64,000 bases of DNA, from assembly GCF_003992315.1 (NCBI RefSeq), contig NZ_RQVE01000007.1:1-64000 (forward strand). Reading direction: 5' to 3'. The position numbers and the translations under genes are program-made. Below, one piece after another: positions 36,215-45,187 of this stretch (position 1 is its first letter; each line of letters begins with the position of its first letter). A model generated the notes under the pieces. The model was not told the DNA's origin. It worked only from the letters and a program-made list of their open reading frames with translations, and made no database searches. The stretch is from Veillonella sp. 3891. Its GTDB lineage: Bacteria > Bacillota > Negativicutes > Veillonellales > Veillonellaceae.

Positions 36215-37780
36215 ATGAGTATGTTCTGTTTCCAATGTGAACAAACAGCGCAACCAAATGGTTGTACAGTACAAGGTGTATGTGGTAAAACAGCACCGGT
36301 TGCCAATTTACAAGACGAATTAACAGCAGCGTTGATCGGTTTAGCGCGTGCAATGCAAGCCACAGAAGTAACGTTAGAAAACGTACAATTGTTAAAACGT
36401 GGTTTATTCATGTGCGTAACAAACGTAAACTTCTCTGAAGATCGTGTACAAGAGTTCATCGATGTGATTAACAATGCACACAATAAATTAGATGCGAACA
36501 TTCCTAACTTTGATTGGGAAGAATTGTGGAAAGGTCATGAAGACATCGTATCCTTACGTTCCACATTGTTATTAGGTATGCGCGGTATGGCTGCGTACGC
36601 ATGGCATGCAGCAGTATTGGGCTACAATGACCCAGAAGTTGACGCTTGGTTCGTAAAAGGCCTTGTTGAAATGGCAAAAGACCACAGTGCAGAAGAATGG
36701 TTAGGCCTATTGATGGAATTCGGTGGCATCAACCTTGCTTGCATGGCGTTGTTAGACAAAGCCAACACAACTACATACGGTACTCCAGTGCCAACAACTG
36801 TACCTTTGACAGTAGAACCAGGTCCTTTCATCGTGGTAACAGGTCATGACTTACACGACCTTAAAATGTTATTGGAACAAACTGATGGCAAAGGTGTTAA
36901 CATCTATACACATGGTGAAATGCTTCCATGTCATGCGTACCCTGAATTGAAAAAACATCCTCAATTGAAAGGAAACTTCGGTACTGCATGGCAAAACCAA
37001 CAAAAAGAGTTTGATGGCGTTCCAGGTGCATTCTTGTTCACAACAAACTGCATTATGCCACCAAAACAAACATACATCAAAAACATCTTCACAACTGACA
37101 TGGTTGGTTTCGATGGCTGCGGTCACGTGGAACACAACGAAGATGGCACAAAAGATTTCTCAGCAGTCATCGAACGCGCTATTGAATTAGGCGGTTACAA
37201 AGAGCCACAACACTTCACAGGTATCAACGGTGGTACAGAAGTGACAACTGGTTTCGGTCATGGTACAGTACTTGGCGTAGCTGACAAAGTAATCGAAGCA
37301 GTGAAAGCTGGCGCGATTAAACATTTCTTCTTGGTAGGCGGTTGCGACGGTGCTAAAGTAGGCCGTAACTACTACACTGAATTCGTAAAACAAACTCCAG
37401 AAGATACAATGGTATTGACTTTAGCATGTGGTAAATATCGTTTCAACGACCTTAACATCGGTGAAATCGGTGGCTTGCCTCGTATCCTAGATATGGGTCA
37501 ATGTAACGATGCGTACTCCGCAATCCAAGTGGCTGTAGCATTAGCAGACGCTTTCGAATGTGACGTAAACGAATTACCATTGACATTGGTATTGTCCTGG
37601 TACGAACAAAAAGCGGTATGTATCCTATTAACATTATTGTCCTTAGGCATCCGCAACATCTACATCGGACCATCCTTGCCAAAATTCTTGTCCAACACAG
37701 TACTTGGCATCTTAGTTGAAAAATTCAACTTACATCCAATTACAACACCAGAAGAAGATATGAAAGCGATCCTAGGCTAA
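36215..37780 (+). CDS. hcp: Hydroxylamine reductase (hybrid cluster protein)
   Basis: A 521-residue cytosolic Fe-S protein. The N-terminal cluster cysteines are C5, C8, C17 and C23 (CX2CX8CX5C in MFCFQCEQTAQPNGC...). Later segments hold hybrid-cluster ligands (THGEMLPCHAYPE, TTNCIMPP, LACGKYRF, SWYEQKAVCILL). The enzyme reduces hydroxylamine to ammonia and, in E. coli, acts as a high-affinity NO reductase. The start 36215 has AAGGAGG five bases upstream; in-frame upstream ATGs lack sites and precede the conserved N-terminus. Monocistronic, followed by a family A repeat 10 bases after the stop. No hcr reductase partner is next to it. Confidence 0.96.
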   Translation: MSMFCFQCEQTAQPNGCTVQGVCGKTAPVANLQDELTAALIGLARAMQATEVTLENVQLLKRGLFMCVTNVNFSEDRVQEFIDVINNAHNKLDANIPNFDWEELWKGHEDIVSLRSTLLLGMRGMAAYAWHAAVLGYNDPEVDAWFVKGLVEMAKDHSAEEWLGLLMEFGGINLACMALLDKANTTTYGTPVPTTVPLTVEPGPFIVVTGHDLHDLKMLLEQTDGKGVNIYTHGEMLPCHAYPELKKHPQLKGNFGTAWQNQQKEFDGVPGAFLFTTNCIMPPKQTYIKNIFTTDMVGFDGCGHVEHNEDGTKDFSAVIERAIELGGYKEPQHFTGINGGTEVTTGFGHGTVLGVADKVIEAVKAGAIKHFFLVGGCDGAKVGRNYYTEFVKQTPEDTMVLTLACGKYRFNDLNIGEIGGLPRILDMGQCNDAYSAIQVAVALADAFECDVNELPLTLVLSWYEQKAVCILLTLLSLGIRNIYIGPSLPKFLSNTVLGILVEKFNLHPITTPEEDMKAILG

Positions 37781-37789
37781 GACGTCTCT

Positions 37790-37975
37790 TGTTTCGCTAT
37801 GCAGCCTTGTGGCGTTCGAGAATAGCATAAGGGAAGAGCACGGTATTCCTCTCACAAACGGTATTTCATAATGTTTGTTCGGGGGCACACCGTGCTCTTT
37901 TTGTGTTTGCGTGGATTAGGTAGTAAAGGGGCGCCACAAAGGCTGCTACTCGTAACGGCGTTCCTCTAGGACATG
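37790..37975. repeat. Family A intergenic repeat, copy 3 (complete)
   Basis: Outer arms GCAGCCTTGTGGCG (37801-37814) and CGCCACAAAGGCTGC (37932-37946); inner arms GAAGAGCACGGT (37833-37844) and ACCGTGCTCTTT (37889-37900); core CAAACGGTATTTCATAATG. Ends in GTAACGGCGTTCCTC. It starts about ten bases after the hcp stop and probably also serves as its terminator. Confidence 0.85.
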
Positions 37976-38034
37976 ATTGGTTGCATTTGTTTTATATTTG
38001 TAATACAATATGAACTATAAGGAGGTGTTTTATC

Positions 38035-38319
38035 GTGGCTAAAACTGCAAATATTAATGTTCGTATTGAACCAGAGGTTAAACGGAGAGCAGAAAATCTA
38101 TTCAATAGTTTTGGAATTTCTGTTACTGATGCTATTAATATTTTTTTACACAAATCTATTATGGAGGGAGGTTTTCCTTTCATTATTAAACAACCAAGAT
38201 ATAACGCTGAAACGGAAGCGGCTATACATGAAGCACGCGATATTATCTCTGGTAACATTCAAACAAAAACATATAGTTCTACGAAAGAACTCTTTGATGA
38301 GTTAGAGGTGGAGGACTAA
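38035..38319 (+). CDS. dinJ: RelB/DinJ-family antitoxin
   Basis: A 94-residue antitoxin with an N-terminal ribbon-helix-helix (KTANINVRIEPEVKRRAENLFNSFGISVTDAINIFL) of the DinJ type and a flexible C-terminal toxin-binding tail. It starts with GTG at 38035, with AAGGAGG nine bases upstream. Five bases separate it from the toxin gene. DinJ proteins bind their toxin and repress their own promoter. The pair lies between two copies of the family A repeat. Confidence 0.9.
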   Translation: MAKTANINVRIEPEVKRRAENLFNSFGISVTDAINIFLHKSIMEGGFPFIIKQPRYNAETEAAIHEARDIISGNIQTKTYSSTKELFDELEVED

Positions 38320-38324
38320 CTTTT

Positions 38325-38603
38325 ATGTTAAAGATCCAGGTATCGACGAAGTTTCGGAAGGATGTTAAAAGAATTAAAAGACGGGGGTATAATCTTTCGT
38401 TATTACAAGATATTTTAGACAAACTATGTGCTGAGGAGCCACTTGCACCTAAATACAGAGATCACGCACTTACTGGTTCATATAAGGGGTTTAGAGAATG
38501 CCATATTCAACCGGATTGGCTTTTAATTTATGCGATAGATGATGATAAACTTATTCTTGTGGCATCCAGAACAGGGACACATAGTGATTTGTTTGATATG
38601 TAG
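38325..38603 (+). CDS. yafQ: YafQ-family mRNA interferase toxin
   Basis: A 92-residue RelE-superfamily toxin of the YafQ type. In E. coli YafQ cuts mRNA on the ribosome at in-frame codons. The catalytic-site residues are visible in YRDHALTGSYKGFRECHI and in the C-terminal RTGTHSDLF (His, Asp, His). Length matches YafQ (92). The stop at 38601-38603 lies directly at the edge of a family A repeat. Confidence 0.92.
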   Translation: MLKIQVSTKFRKDVKRIKRRGYNLSLLQDILDKLCAEEPLAPKYRDHALTGSYKGFRECHIQPDWLLIYAIDDDKLILVASRTGTHSDLFDM

Positions 38604-38605
38604 TT

Positions 38606-38808
38606 CGTCTCTTGTGACGCTATGCAGCCTTGTGGCGGTGTTAACTGAATATGATAAAGGGAAGCCCATGGCATACTCCTTCTCAAACGGTATTTCATAA
38701 TGTTTGTTCAGGAGCACGCCATGGGCTTCTTGCATTTGTTTGATTTAGTCAGTAAGACCTGCCACAAAGGCTGCTACGCATAACGGCGTTCCTCTGGGGG
38801 ATGGGCGC
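38606..38808. repeat. Family A intergenic repeat, copy 4 (complete)
   Basis: Outer arms GCAGCCTTGTGGC (38624-38636) and GCCACAAAGGCTGC (38761-38774); inner arms GAAGCCCATGGC (38661-38672) and GCCATGGGCTTC (38718-38729); same core as copy 3. The inner arms differ from copy 3 on both sides yet stay fully complementary. The remaining bases to 38933 hold no gene. Confidence 0.85.
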
Positions 38809-38933
38809 TTGTTTTTTTTGAAAAGGGTTATTATTGACTTCACTTTTTTTACGAGAAGGCCCCAAATATGGTATGATATAAGATACAGATAATACATAAG
38901 ATATTCCTACATAGATAATAGGAGGGACCTACG

Positions 38934-39599
38934 TTGAGTAGTATTTTTGATATCATTGGACCGGTTATGATTGGTCCATCTAGTTCACATACAGCAGGGG
39001 CGGCACGACTAGGAAAAATGGCGTTGTCGATGTTTCATGAACGCCCTGAAAGTGTGACTATGACATTATATGGATCATTTGCGAAAACCTATCGAGGACA
39101 TGGTACTAATCGTGCGTTGGTGGCAGGTTTACTTGGCATGGATGCAGATGATGCACGCATTCGTGACTCTTTGGAAATTGCAGAGCAAGAGAACTTTCAG
39201 TATACCTTTATCGAGTCTGAAGTGGATGCAGGTCATCCTAATACGGTGCGGTTCAATATGTACGGCAAAGACGGCAAGCATATGTCCGTTACAGGCTCCT
39301 CTCTAGGCGGTGGTCGAGTGGCGGTGACCAATATTGACGGCATCGATGTGGAGATTACCGGAGAAGAGCATCAAATTATTGTGTTCCATACGGATCAACC
39401 TGGTGTCATTGCAGGGGTTACCCACATTTTAGGCTTGGAAGATATCAATATTTCCAGTATGCGCGTGTTCCGCAAACGAAAAGGATCGGAAGCGGTCATG
39501 CTCATTTCCACAGACTCTGATGTAGATGCAGTGGCATTGCAACAGATTAAGGAAGTGGCGGGCATTTCTTCGGTGATGTATTTTGAGCCATTGGAATAG
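38934..39599 (+). CDS. sdaAB: L-serine dehydratase, iron-sulfur-dependent, beta subunit
   Basis: A 221-residue subunit of the oxygen-sensitive [4Fe-4S] serine dehydratase (serine to pyruvate plus ammonia). N-terminal signature IIGPVMIGPSSSHTAGAARLG, C-terminal ACT domain (about 145-221, IIVFHTDQPGVIAGVTHIL). It starts with TTG at 38934, with AGGAGGG seven bases upstream. Eight bases separate it from sdaAA, giving the usual two-subunit operon of Firmicutes. Serine fermentation suits an asaccharolytic anaerobe. Confidence 0.94.
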   Translation: MSSIFDIIGPVMIGPSSSHTAGAARLGKMALSMFHERPESVTMTLYGSFAKTYRGHGTNRALVAGLLGMDADDARIRDSLEIAEQENFQYTFIESEVDAGHPNTVRFNMYGKDGKHMSVTGSSLGGGRVAVTNIDGIDVEITGEEHQIIVFHTDQPGVIAGVTHILGLEDINISSMRVFRKRKGSEAVMLISTDSDVDAVALQQIKEVAGISSVMYFEPLE

Positions 39600-39607
39600 A
39601 GGAAACT

Positions 39608-40483
39608 ATGAGTTATTTATACGATACAATTGAAGATATTGTGCGTCTTGCAGACCGTGAAAGTATTTCCTTTTCCGAAGTAGTATTGCGGGCGGAAATA
39701 GAGAGTACAGGTTCTACGAAAGAGGACGTGCTAGATGAGATACGGCGTCGTATTCAGATTTTCAAAGAATCTGTTCGTGACGGTATTGAAGATACAAGAA
39801 AAAGTAAGAGCGGCATGTCTGGTGGGCAAGCCAAACAATTAGATGAACGGAAGCCAGTCTTTTTGAGCGACCTTACATACCGTGCATTACGGTATGCTAT
39901 TTCTGTGAATGAAGCGAATGCGAAGATGTTCCGTATTGTCGCATGTCCTACGGCAGGGGCTTGCGGAATTTTGCCGGGAGTCATGCAAGCAGTGGGAGAA
40001 GTGTACAACTGTGATGACCAAGCGTATATCAATGGCTTCTTAGCGGCGGCTGGGGTCGGTAATGTAGTGACGAATCAAGCTTGTGTAGCAGGTGCTGTGG
40101 GTGGCTGTCAAGCCGAAGTTGGTACAGCAGCGGCGATGGCAGCGGCTTGTGCTGTGGCTATGATGGGTGGCACTACGGAAGAAGTAGTAACGGCTATGAC
40201 ATTGTGCATGAAAAATGTGCTTGGCTTGGTCTGCGACCCAGTGGCAGGCTTAGTAGAAGTGCCTTGCGTGAAGCGGAATGGCATCTATGCGGTTCACGCC
40301 TTAGCAGCTGCAGAAATGGCGATGGCAGGCTTACGTAGCCGTATCCCAGCAGACGAGGTCATCGGTGCTATGGATTCCATAGGACGAGCGTTACCAGAAG
40401 CACTTCGCGAAACCAGTGAAGGCGGTTTGGCGCGAACAAAAACGGGAATGGACATAACCAATCGCTTGGCTCATCAGAAATAG
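39608..40483 (+). CDS. sdaAA: L-serine dehydratase, iron-sulfur-dependent, alpha subunit
   Basis: A 291-residue catalytic subunit. Cluster-binding cysteines occur in ACPTAGACGILPG, with later conserved cysteines in NQACVAGAVGGCQAEVG and CDPVAGLVEVPC. GAGGAAACT precedes the ATG. Follows sdaAB directly; cca starts 11 bases after its stop, so the operon may continue. Confidence 0.95.
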   Translation: MSYLYDTIEDIVRLADRESISFSEVVLRAEIESTGSTKEDVLDEIRRRIQIFKESVRDGIEDTRKSKSGMSGGQAKQLDERKPVFLSDLTYRALRYAISVNEANAKMFRIVACPTAGACGILPGVMQAVGEVYNCDDQAYINGFLAAAGVGNVVTNQACVAGAVGGCQAEVGTAAAMAAACAVAMMGGTTEEVVTAMTLCMKNVLGLVCDPVAGLVEVPCVKRNGIYAVHALAAAEMAMAGLRSRIPADEVIGAMDSIGRALPEALRETSEGGLARTKTGMDITNRLAHQK

Positions 40484-40494
40484 AGAGGGTTAGT

Positions 40495-41940
40495 ATGGGA
40501 CGTTTAGCATATAGAGAAACAAGTGCGTATCAAGGGGCTCTGCGTATTTTGCAAACTTTACAAGAAGCACAACAGGAAGCGTATATTGTAGGTGGTGCGG
40601 TACGAGATATCCAGATGGGACGCATGCCCCATGATTACGACATTGTCACCTCCGCTATGCCAGAGGTGGTCATCGATGTATTGCGAACGGCTGGTTTTAC
40701 TACGACCAATGTAGTAGGCGCCTCTTTTGGCGTGGTGGTCGTATCTTATGAAGAACATTCCTATGAGGTGGCTACCTATCGCAGTGAACAATATGGCGAT
40801 GACAGCCATCGACCTGTAGCTGTACAATATCCATCTACCTTTTTAGAGGATGTGCGGCGACGAGATTTTACAATAAATGGTCTCGCTCTTACTGAAAGTG
40901 GGCAAATCCGAGATGAAGTCGGTGGGTTACAAGATATAGAACATCGCCGTTTGTGTACGATTGGCTCTAGCAAAGAGCGCTTTCAAGAAGATGCATTGCG
41001 CATGTTCCGATTATGCCGATTTGCAGGGCAATTAGGATTTTCTATTGACCCTAGTACGTGGGCAGGCATAGAGCCTAATTTGTATCGTGTGGAAGGATTG
41101 TCTCTAGAACGAGTGCGTATAGAAATTGAAAAAATGTTACTCAGTGACCACGTGGACCTGGCGTTAGATGCGTTGGTGCGCAGTCGTTTGAGTGACCAAT
41201 ATTGCCAACAAACCATAGAGGCGAAGCCTCGTCGTATTCCTATATTGCCGGAGTTAACCCATTTAGTAGATTTACCACAAGCGCCAGAACATCATGTACA
41301 TGATGGGTGGCGTCATACGTTAGCAGTAGTAAAAGGAGTACCACAGAACCTCGTATTACGTTGGGCTGCCTTGCTCCACGATGTGGGAAAAGGTGTAGAA
41401 GGTGTTCGAGGCTTTCATAATGGGCGTATTACGGATCGTAATCATGATCGAGTGGGTGCTCAAATGACACGTGATATACTGACGCGTTTAGGCTATGCGA
41501 AAGAATTTGTCAATCTCGTGGTATGGCTTGTGGAACGACACATGCGCTTTCACTTTTATGTGGCTAATGCTTCTGCGGATTTGAGGAAATGGATGCAAAA
41601 AGAAGCAAGAGTTGGGGTATTTCGAGAAACCAAGGATCTAGTCATGGCTATGGAATATTTAAGAGTATTGGGCGTGGCAGATGTGATCGGCGGTGGCACG
41701 AAGGATCCACAACCATCAGATACGTATGGCAGTCGTATGGTGTCATTGGCACAGACCATGCCAGTGCATACGAAAGATTTACACTATGATAAAGGACTGC
41801 CAGCTTTGGTAGGCCCCTATGTAAAAGAAGTGATGCAAACGTTATTGCAACGTGTACAAAGTGGAGACATTTTAAACACCCCAGAGGCGTTACAGGAAGC
41901 AGGACTTGCGAAGTATCGTCGACTGAAAGAAAAGGAGTAG
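40495..41940 (+). CDS. cca: CCA tRNA nucleotidyltransferase / poly(A) polymerase family, with HD domain
   Basis: A 481-residue class II nucleotidyltransferase. The head domain shows GGAVRDIQMGRMPHDYDIVTSA, with the metal-binding DYD, followed by RRDFTINGLA. An HD phosphohydrolase domain follows at about residues 260-380 (LLHDVGKG). In Firmicutes this architecture adds or repairs the tRNA 3' CCA. All five tRNAs in this window already encode CCA, so repair is the likely main role here. It starts 11 bases after sdaAA. Confidence 0.9.
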   Translation: MGRLAYRETSAYQGALRILQTLQEAQQEAYIVGGAVRDIQMGRMPHDYDIVTSAMPEVVIDVLRTAGFTTTNVVGASFGVVVVSYEEHSYEVATYRSEQYGDDSHRPVAVQYPSTFLEDVRRRDFTINGLALTESGQIRDEVGGLQDIEHRRLCTIGSSKERFQEDALRMFRLCRFAGQLGFSIDPSTWAGIEPNLYRVEGLSLERVRIEIEKMLLSDHVDLALDALVRSRLSDQYCQQTIEAKPRRIPILPELTHLVDLPQAPEHHVHDGWRHTLAVVKGVPQNLVLRWAALLHDVGKGVEGVRGFHNGRITDRNHDRVGAQMTRDILTRLGYAKEFVNLVVWLVERHMRFHFYVANASADLRKWMQKEARVGVFRETKDLVMAMEYLRVLGVADVIGGGTKDPQPSDTYGSRMVSLAQTMPVHTKDLHYDKGLPALVGPYVKEVMQTLLQRVQSGDILNTPEALQEAGLAKYRRLKEKE

Positions 41941-41945
41941 TAACC

Positions 41946-43934
41946 ATGACAGTGCAAAAAGCACGAAAACAATTAGATGAATATGCGTTAAGAGGGTTTG
42001 CCATTATATTTGTGATTGCGTCGCTCATTGTATTGCGTTATGGATATATTCAAATTGTGGCTAATGATACCTATTCAAAACGCTTTTCTAATCAATTTAT
42101 TACAGATCGAGTATTGCAATCTCCACGAGGCACTATTTTCGATCGTAACGGCAATCCCTTGGCATTGAGCGTCACAGTTAACTCTGTCAGTGCGGACCCA
42201 ACGATGATGCGTGTGGTGGCTAAGAAAACACCAGAAGAAGTAGCAGATGTATTAGCTCCCTATGTGCGTATTTCCAGAGAGGAAATCATCAAACGACTGA
42301 ATGAGGATACAGCCTTTGTGTGGATTGATCGACTCTTAGATGTGCCGAATTCAAATGGTATAGAAGCGGCCATTAAGGAAGCCAAGTTCAACTTTATTAC
42401 CTTGCACAAAGAAAGCCGACGGTATTATCCTAATGATACCTTGTTAGCACCGGTCCTTGGATTTGTAGGATTCAATGAAGATGGGCAGGCTGATGCAGAA
42501 GGTAAAGCAGGACTTGAGGCGGCCTTAGATGATGTGATTCGCAGTAATGAAGTGAAAGTTAGTATTTATAATGATACGGCAGGTCGTCCTGTTTTTGAGT
42601 CTGTACAATCTCAGTTTTTACCAGATCAAGAAAAGTCTGTGAATCTTACCATTGATACAACTGTGCAGTTCATTGCTGAACGGGCTTTAGATAAAGCGAT
42701 GGTGGAAACGAAAGCACGCAGTGCAGCGATGATCATTATGGACCCGAAAACAGGGGAAATCCTTGCGATGGCCAATAAAAATCGAGGCATGGCATCGGAT
42801 GTGAATAAATTAAAGTTTGAAGATTATCGCAATAATGCGGTGGTAAGTATTTATGAACCAGGATCTACTTTCAAACCGATTATTGCAGCCTCCGCACTGG
42901 CAGCTGGAAAATGGCAGCTAGATACGGTGTACAATGATACGGGTACCATTGTGATTGATGGACATCCTATGAAAAACTGGGATGGCAAGGGCAGTGGTAA
43001 AGTACGATTGCTAGATATTTTGAAATATTCCATCAATACAGGTATGGCCTATTTGGGTACTACCACAGGTGGAGATATTTTAACAGACTATGTGAAACGA
43101 TTTGGCTTTGGTAAAGCTACGGGTATTGAACTTCCGGCCGAAGGGGATGGCATCCTCTTTGATCCGAAGACAATGAGTAAGCTAGATACTGCGACTATGT
43201 CCATTGGACAAGGGATTGCGGTGACCCCATTGCAAATGGTGCAAGCCTTTGGAGCGCTGGCCAATGGCGGTAAAATGATGAAACCTCATATTATTAAATC
43301 CATTGTCAACCCAGATGGAACGACGTATAAAGAGGCACAAGATGTAGAGCAAGGCCAACCTATCCCTGAAAGTATTGCGAAACAGATTACAGATATTTTA
43401 GAGAAAGAAGTCTCTGAAGGGGGCGGACATAAGGCGTATGTAGAAGGCTATCAATTTGCTGGTAAAACTGGTACGGCGGAAAAATTAGATGCTGAACACG
43501 GTGGCTATTTGAACGGCCGTTATATTGCGTCCTTTATTGGGTATGGACCGGTAGAAGATGCCCAATTTGTAGCATTAGTTGTGATTGATGATCCAGCAGG
43601 AACTTTCTATGGCGGCCAAATTGCAGCACCTGTGTTCCAAGACGTGATGTCGCAATTAGTGCGGTACTATAAGCTTTCACCGACACGTAGTAAACATAGC
43701 GACAAAGATAAGGCCAAAGGGAACGCAAAAGTATTGACGGTTCATCGGAATCAAGATGGTTCGGTCATCGTACCAAACTTTACGGGACATGCCTATGGGG
43801 AAGTGCGCGATTGGGTGCATGAAGCGGGATTAACATTCAAGCCGAATGGTACAGGCTATGCGATTTCGCAAGAGGAAGCCGTAGGTAGTACGGTAGAACA
43901 AGGAGGATCCATAACGGTTCATTTTAGTCGTTAA
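41946..43934 (+). CDS. Class B penicillin-binding protein with PASTA domain (SpoVD/FtsI-like)
   Basis: A 662-residue peptidoglycan transpeptidase. One N-terminal membrane helix (about 18-38), a PBP dimerisation domain, then the transpeptidase domain with the three active-site motifs: STFK (Ser 307), SIN (362-364) and KTG (507-509). A single PASTA domain closes the protein (VIVPNFTGHAYGEVRDWVHEAG). The layout fits SpoVD or division-type PBP2. It lies five bases after cca, not in a dcw cluster, so it is probably an accessory or sporulation-derived paralogue rather than the main FtsI; that is inference. Confidence 0.9.
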   Translation: MTVQKARKQLDEYALRGFAIIFVIASLIVLRYGYIQIVANDTYSKRFSNQFITDRVLQSPRGTIFDRNGNPLALSVTVNSVSADPTMMRVVAKKTPEEVADVLAPYVRISREEIIKRLNEDTAFVWIDRLLDVPNSNGIEAAIKEAKFNFITLHKESRRYYPNDTLLAPVLGFVGFNEDGQADAEGKAGLEAALDDVIRSNEVKVSIYNDTAGRPVFESVQSQFLPDQEKSVNLTIDTTVQFIAERALDKAMVETKARSAAMIIMDPKTGEILAMANKNRGMASDVNKLKFEDYRNNAVVSIYEPGSTFKPIIAASALAAGKWQLDTVYNDTGTIVIDGHPMKNWDGKGSGKVRLLDILKYSINTGMAYLGTTTGGDILTDYVKRFGFGKATGIELPAEGDGILFDPKTMSKLDTATMSIGQGIAVTPLQMVQAFGALANGGKMMKPHIIKSIVNPDGTTYKEAQDVEQGQPIPESIAKQITDILEKEVSEGGGHKAYVEGYQFAGKTGTAEKLDAEHGGYLNGRYIASFIGYGPVEDAQFVALVVIDDPAGTFYGGQIAAPVFQDVMSQLVRYYKLSPTRSKHSDKDKAKGNAKVLTVHRNQDGSVIVPNFTGHAYGEVRDWVHEAGLTFKPNGTGYAISQEEAVGSTVEQGGSITVHFSR

Positions 43935-44010
43935 TGTAGATAGAATGCTTATACATACTATGATAGGTGTGAGATACTGATGTAATAGAAATTCTGAATG
44001 CGAGGATACC

Positions 44011-44859
44011 ATGATAGAATTATTAGGAAAACCAGTGGCACAAGCTCGTAAGGCTGTGCTACAAGAGAACATGCAAGTGTTAGTCGATCAAGGCGTGACT
44101 ATCACCCTAGGTATTTTGTTAGTTGGTGACGATAGTGCTGCTAAGATGTATGCTACTTTCATGGAAAAGGTAGCAAAAGGTGCAAATTTCGATACTGAAT
44201 TGGTAGAATTGCCGGAAACAGCTACGCAAGAAGAGGTAGAAGCGGTGATTCACAAATTTAACGCAGATGAACGCATCTATGGTGTGTTGCCGTTAATGCC
44301 GATGCCAAAACATATTGACAGTGAAGCGGTGATTGGCGCCTTAGATCCAGCGAAGGATATTGATGGATTAACCACCTATAACATTGGGCTAGTTAGTTCC
44401 GGTAAAGGTGGATATGTGCCGTGTACACCGAAGGCGTGTATGGCTATCGTAGACCATTATGGCATTGAACTATCTGGCAAAAAAGTTGTTGTCTTAGGAC
44501 GTAGCCAAGTGGTAGGTAAACCCGTGGCACTATTGGCGTTAGAACGAAATGCAACAGTGACCATCTGTCATTCTAGAACCCAAAACTTAGAAGCGGAATT
44601 AGCACAAGCTGACGTGGTCATTGCTGCGGTTGGTAAAGCGCACATGGTGCACGGAACCATGCTGAAAGAGGGCTGTGTTGTGATCGATGTGGGAATCAAT
44701 GAGTTAGAAGGACAAACCGTAGGTGATGTGGACTTTGCCTCTGCTCGTGAAGTAGCATCTGCTATCACTCCAGTACCAGGTGGTGTTGGTTCTGTGACGA
44801 CCACTATGATGTTAGAAGGATTATACGAGGCGTATTATGCACGAAATGGACATTGCTGA
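44011..44859 (+). CDS. folD: Methylenetetrahydrofolate dehydrogenase/cyclohydrolase
   Basis: A 282-residue bifunctional one-carbon enzyme that converts 5,10-methylene-THF to 10-formyl-THF. Seen are the catalytic lysine segment YATFMEKVAKG, PAKDIDGLT, and the Rossmann segment VVVLGRSQVVGKPVA, with TPVPGGVGSVTTTMM at the end. The usual QLPLP motif reads LPLMPMP here, a modest variation at the folate site. GAGG precedes the ATG. Its 3' end overlaps hypA by 23 bases. Confidence 0.94.
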   Translation: MIELLGKPVAQARKAVLQENMQVLVDQGVTITLGILLVGDDSAAKMYATFMEKVAKGANFDTELVELPETATQEEVEAVIHKFNADERIYGVLPLMPMPKHIDSEAVIGALDPAKDIDGLTTYNIGLVSSGKGGYVPCTPKACMAIVDHYGIELSGKKVVVLGRSQVVGKPVALLALERNATVTICHSRTQNLEAELAQADVVIAAVGKAHMVHGTMLKEGCVVIDVGINELEGQTVGDVDFASAREVASAITPVPGGVGSVTTTMMLEGLYEAYYARNGHC

Positions 44860-45178
44860 GGGAATTGTAGATGTGGCGCTAGATACATTGAAAGCCAATG
44901 AAGGCACCATCATTCATGCCATACAAGTGCAGATCGGTGCCTTGTCTGGGGTAGAGCCAGAGGCATTACATTTTTGTTTTGATGCGGTCACACAAGGAAC
45001 AGCGGCAGAGGGAGCGAAGCTAGAGATAGAAACGATCCCTATGAAAGGACGTTGTTTAGATTGTCACCGAGAATTTTCAATGGAACAGTATCGCCATGTA
45101 TGCCCACACTGTAACAGTTTTGCTGTAGAAGAATTGCAAGGTCGAGAATTGCGTGTGGCATCGATTGATATGGATTAA
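44837..45178 (+). CDS. hypA: Hydrogenase nickel-insertion protein HypA
   Basis: A 113-residue nickel chaperone for [NiFe]-hydrogenase maturation. The Ni-binding MHEM N-terminus and two zinc-binding pairs (CLDC and CPHC) are intact. It starts inside the end of folD in another frame, so it is coupled to folD. HypB follows ten bases later. No hydrogenase structural genes are in the window, so the target is encoded elsewhere. Confidence 0.94.
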   Translation: MHEMDIAEGIVDVALDTLKANEGTIIHAIQVQIGALSGVEPEALHFCFDAVTQGTAAEGAKLEIETIPMKGRCLDCHREFSMEQYRHVCPHCNSFAVEELQGRELRVASIDMD

Positions 45179-45187
45179 AGGAGTACT

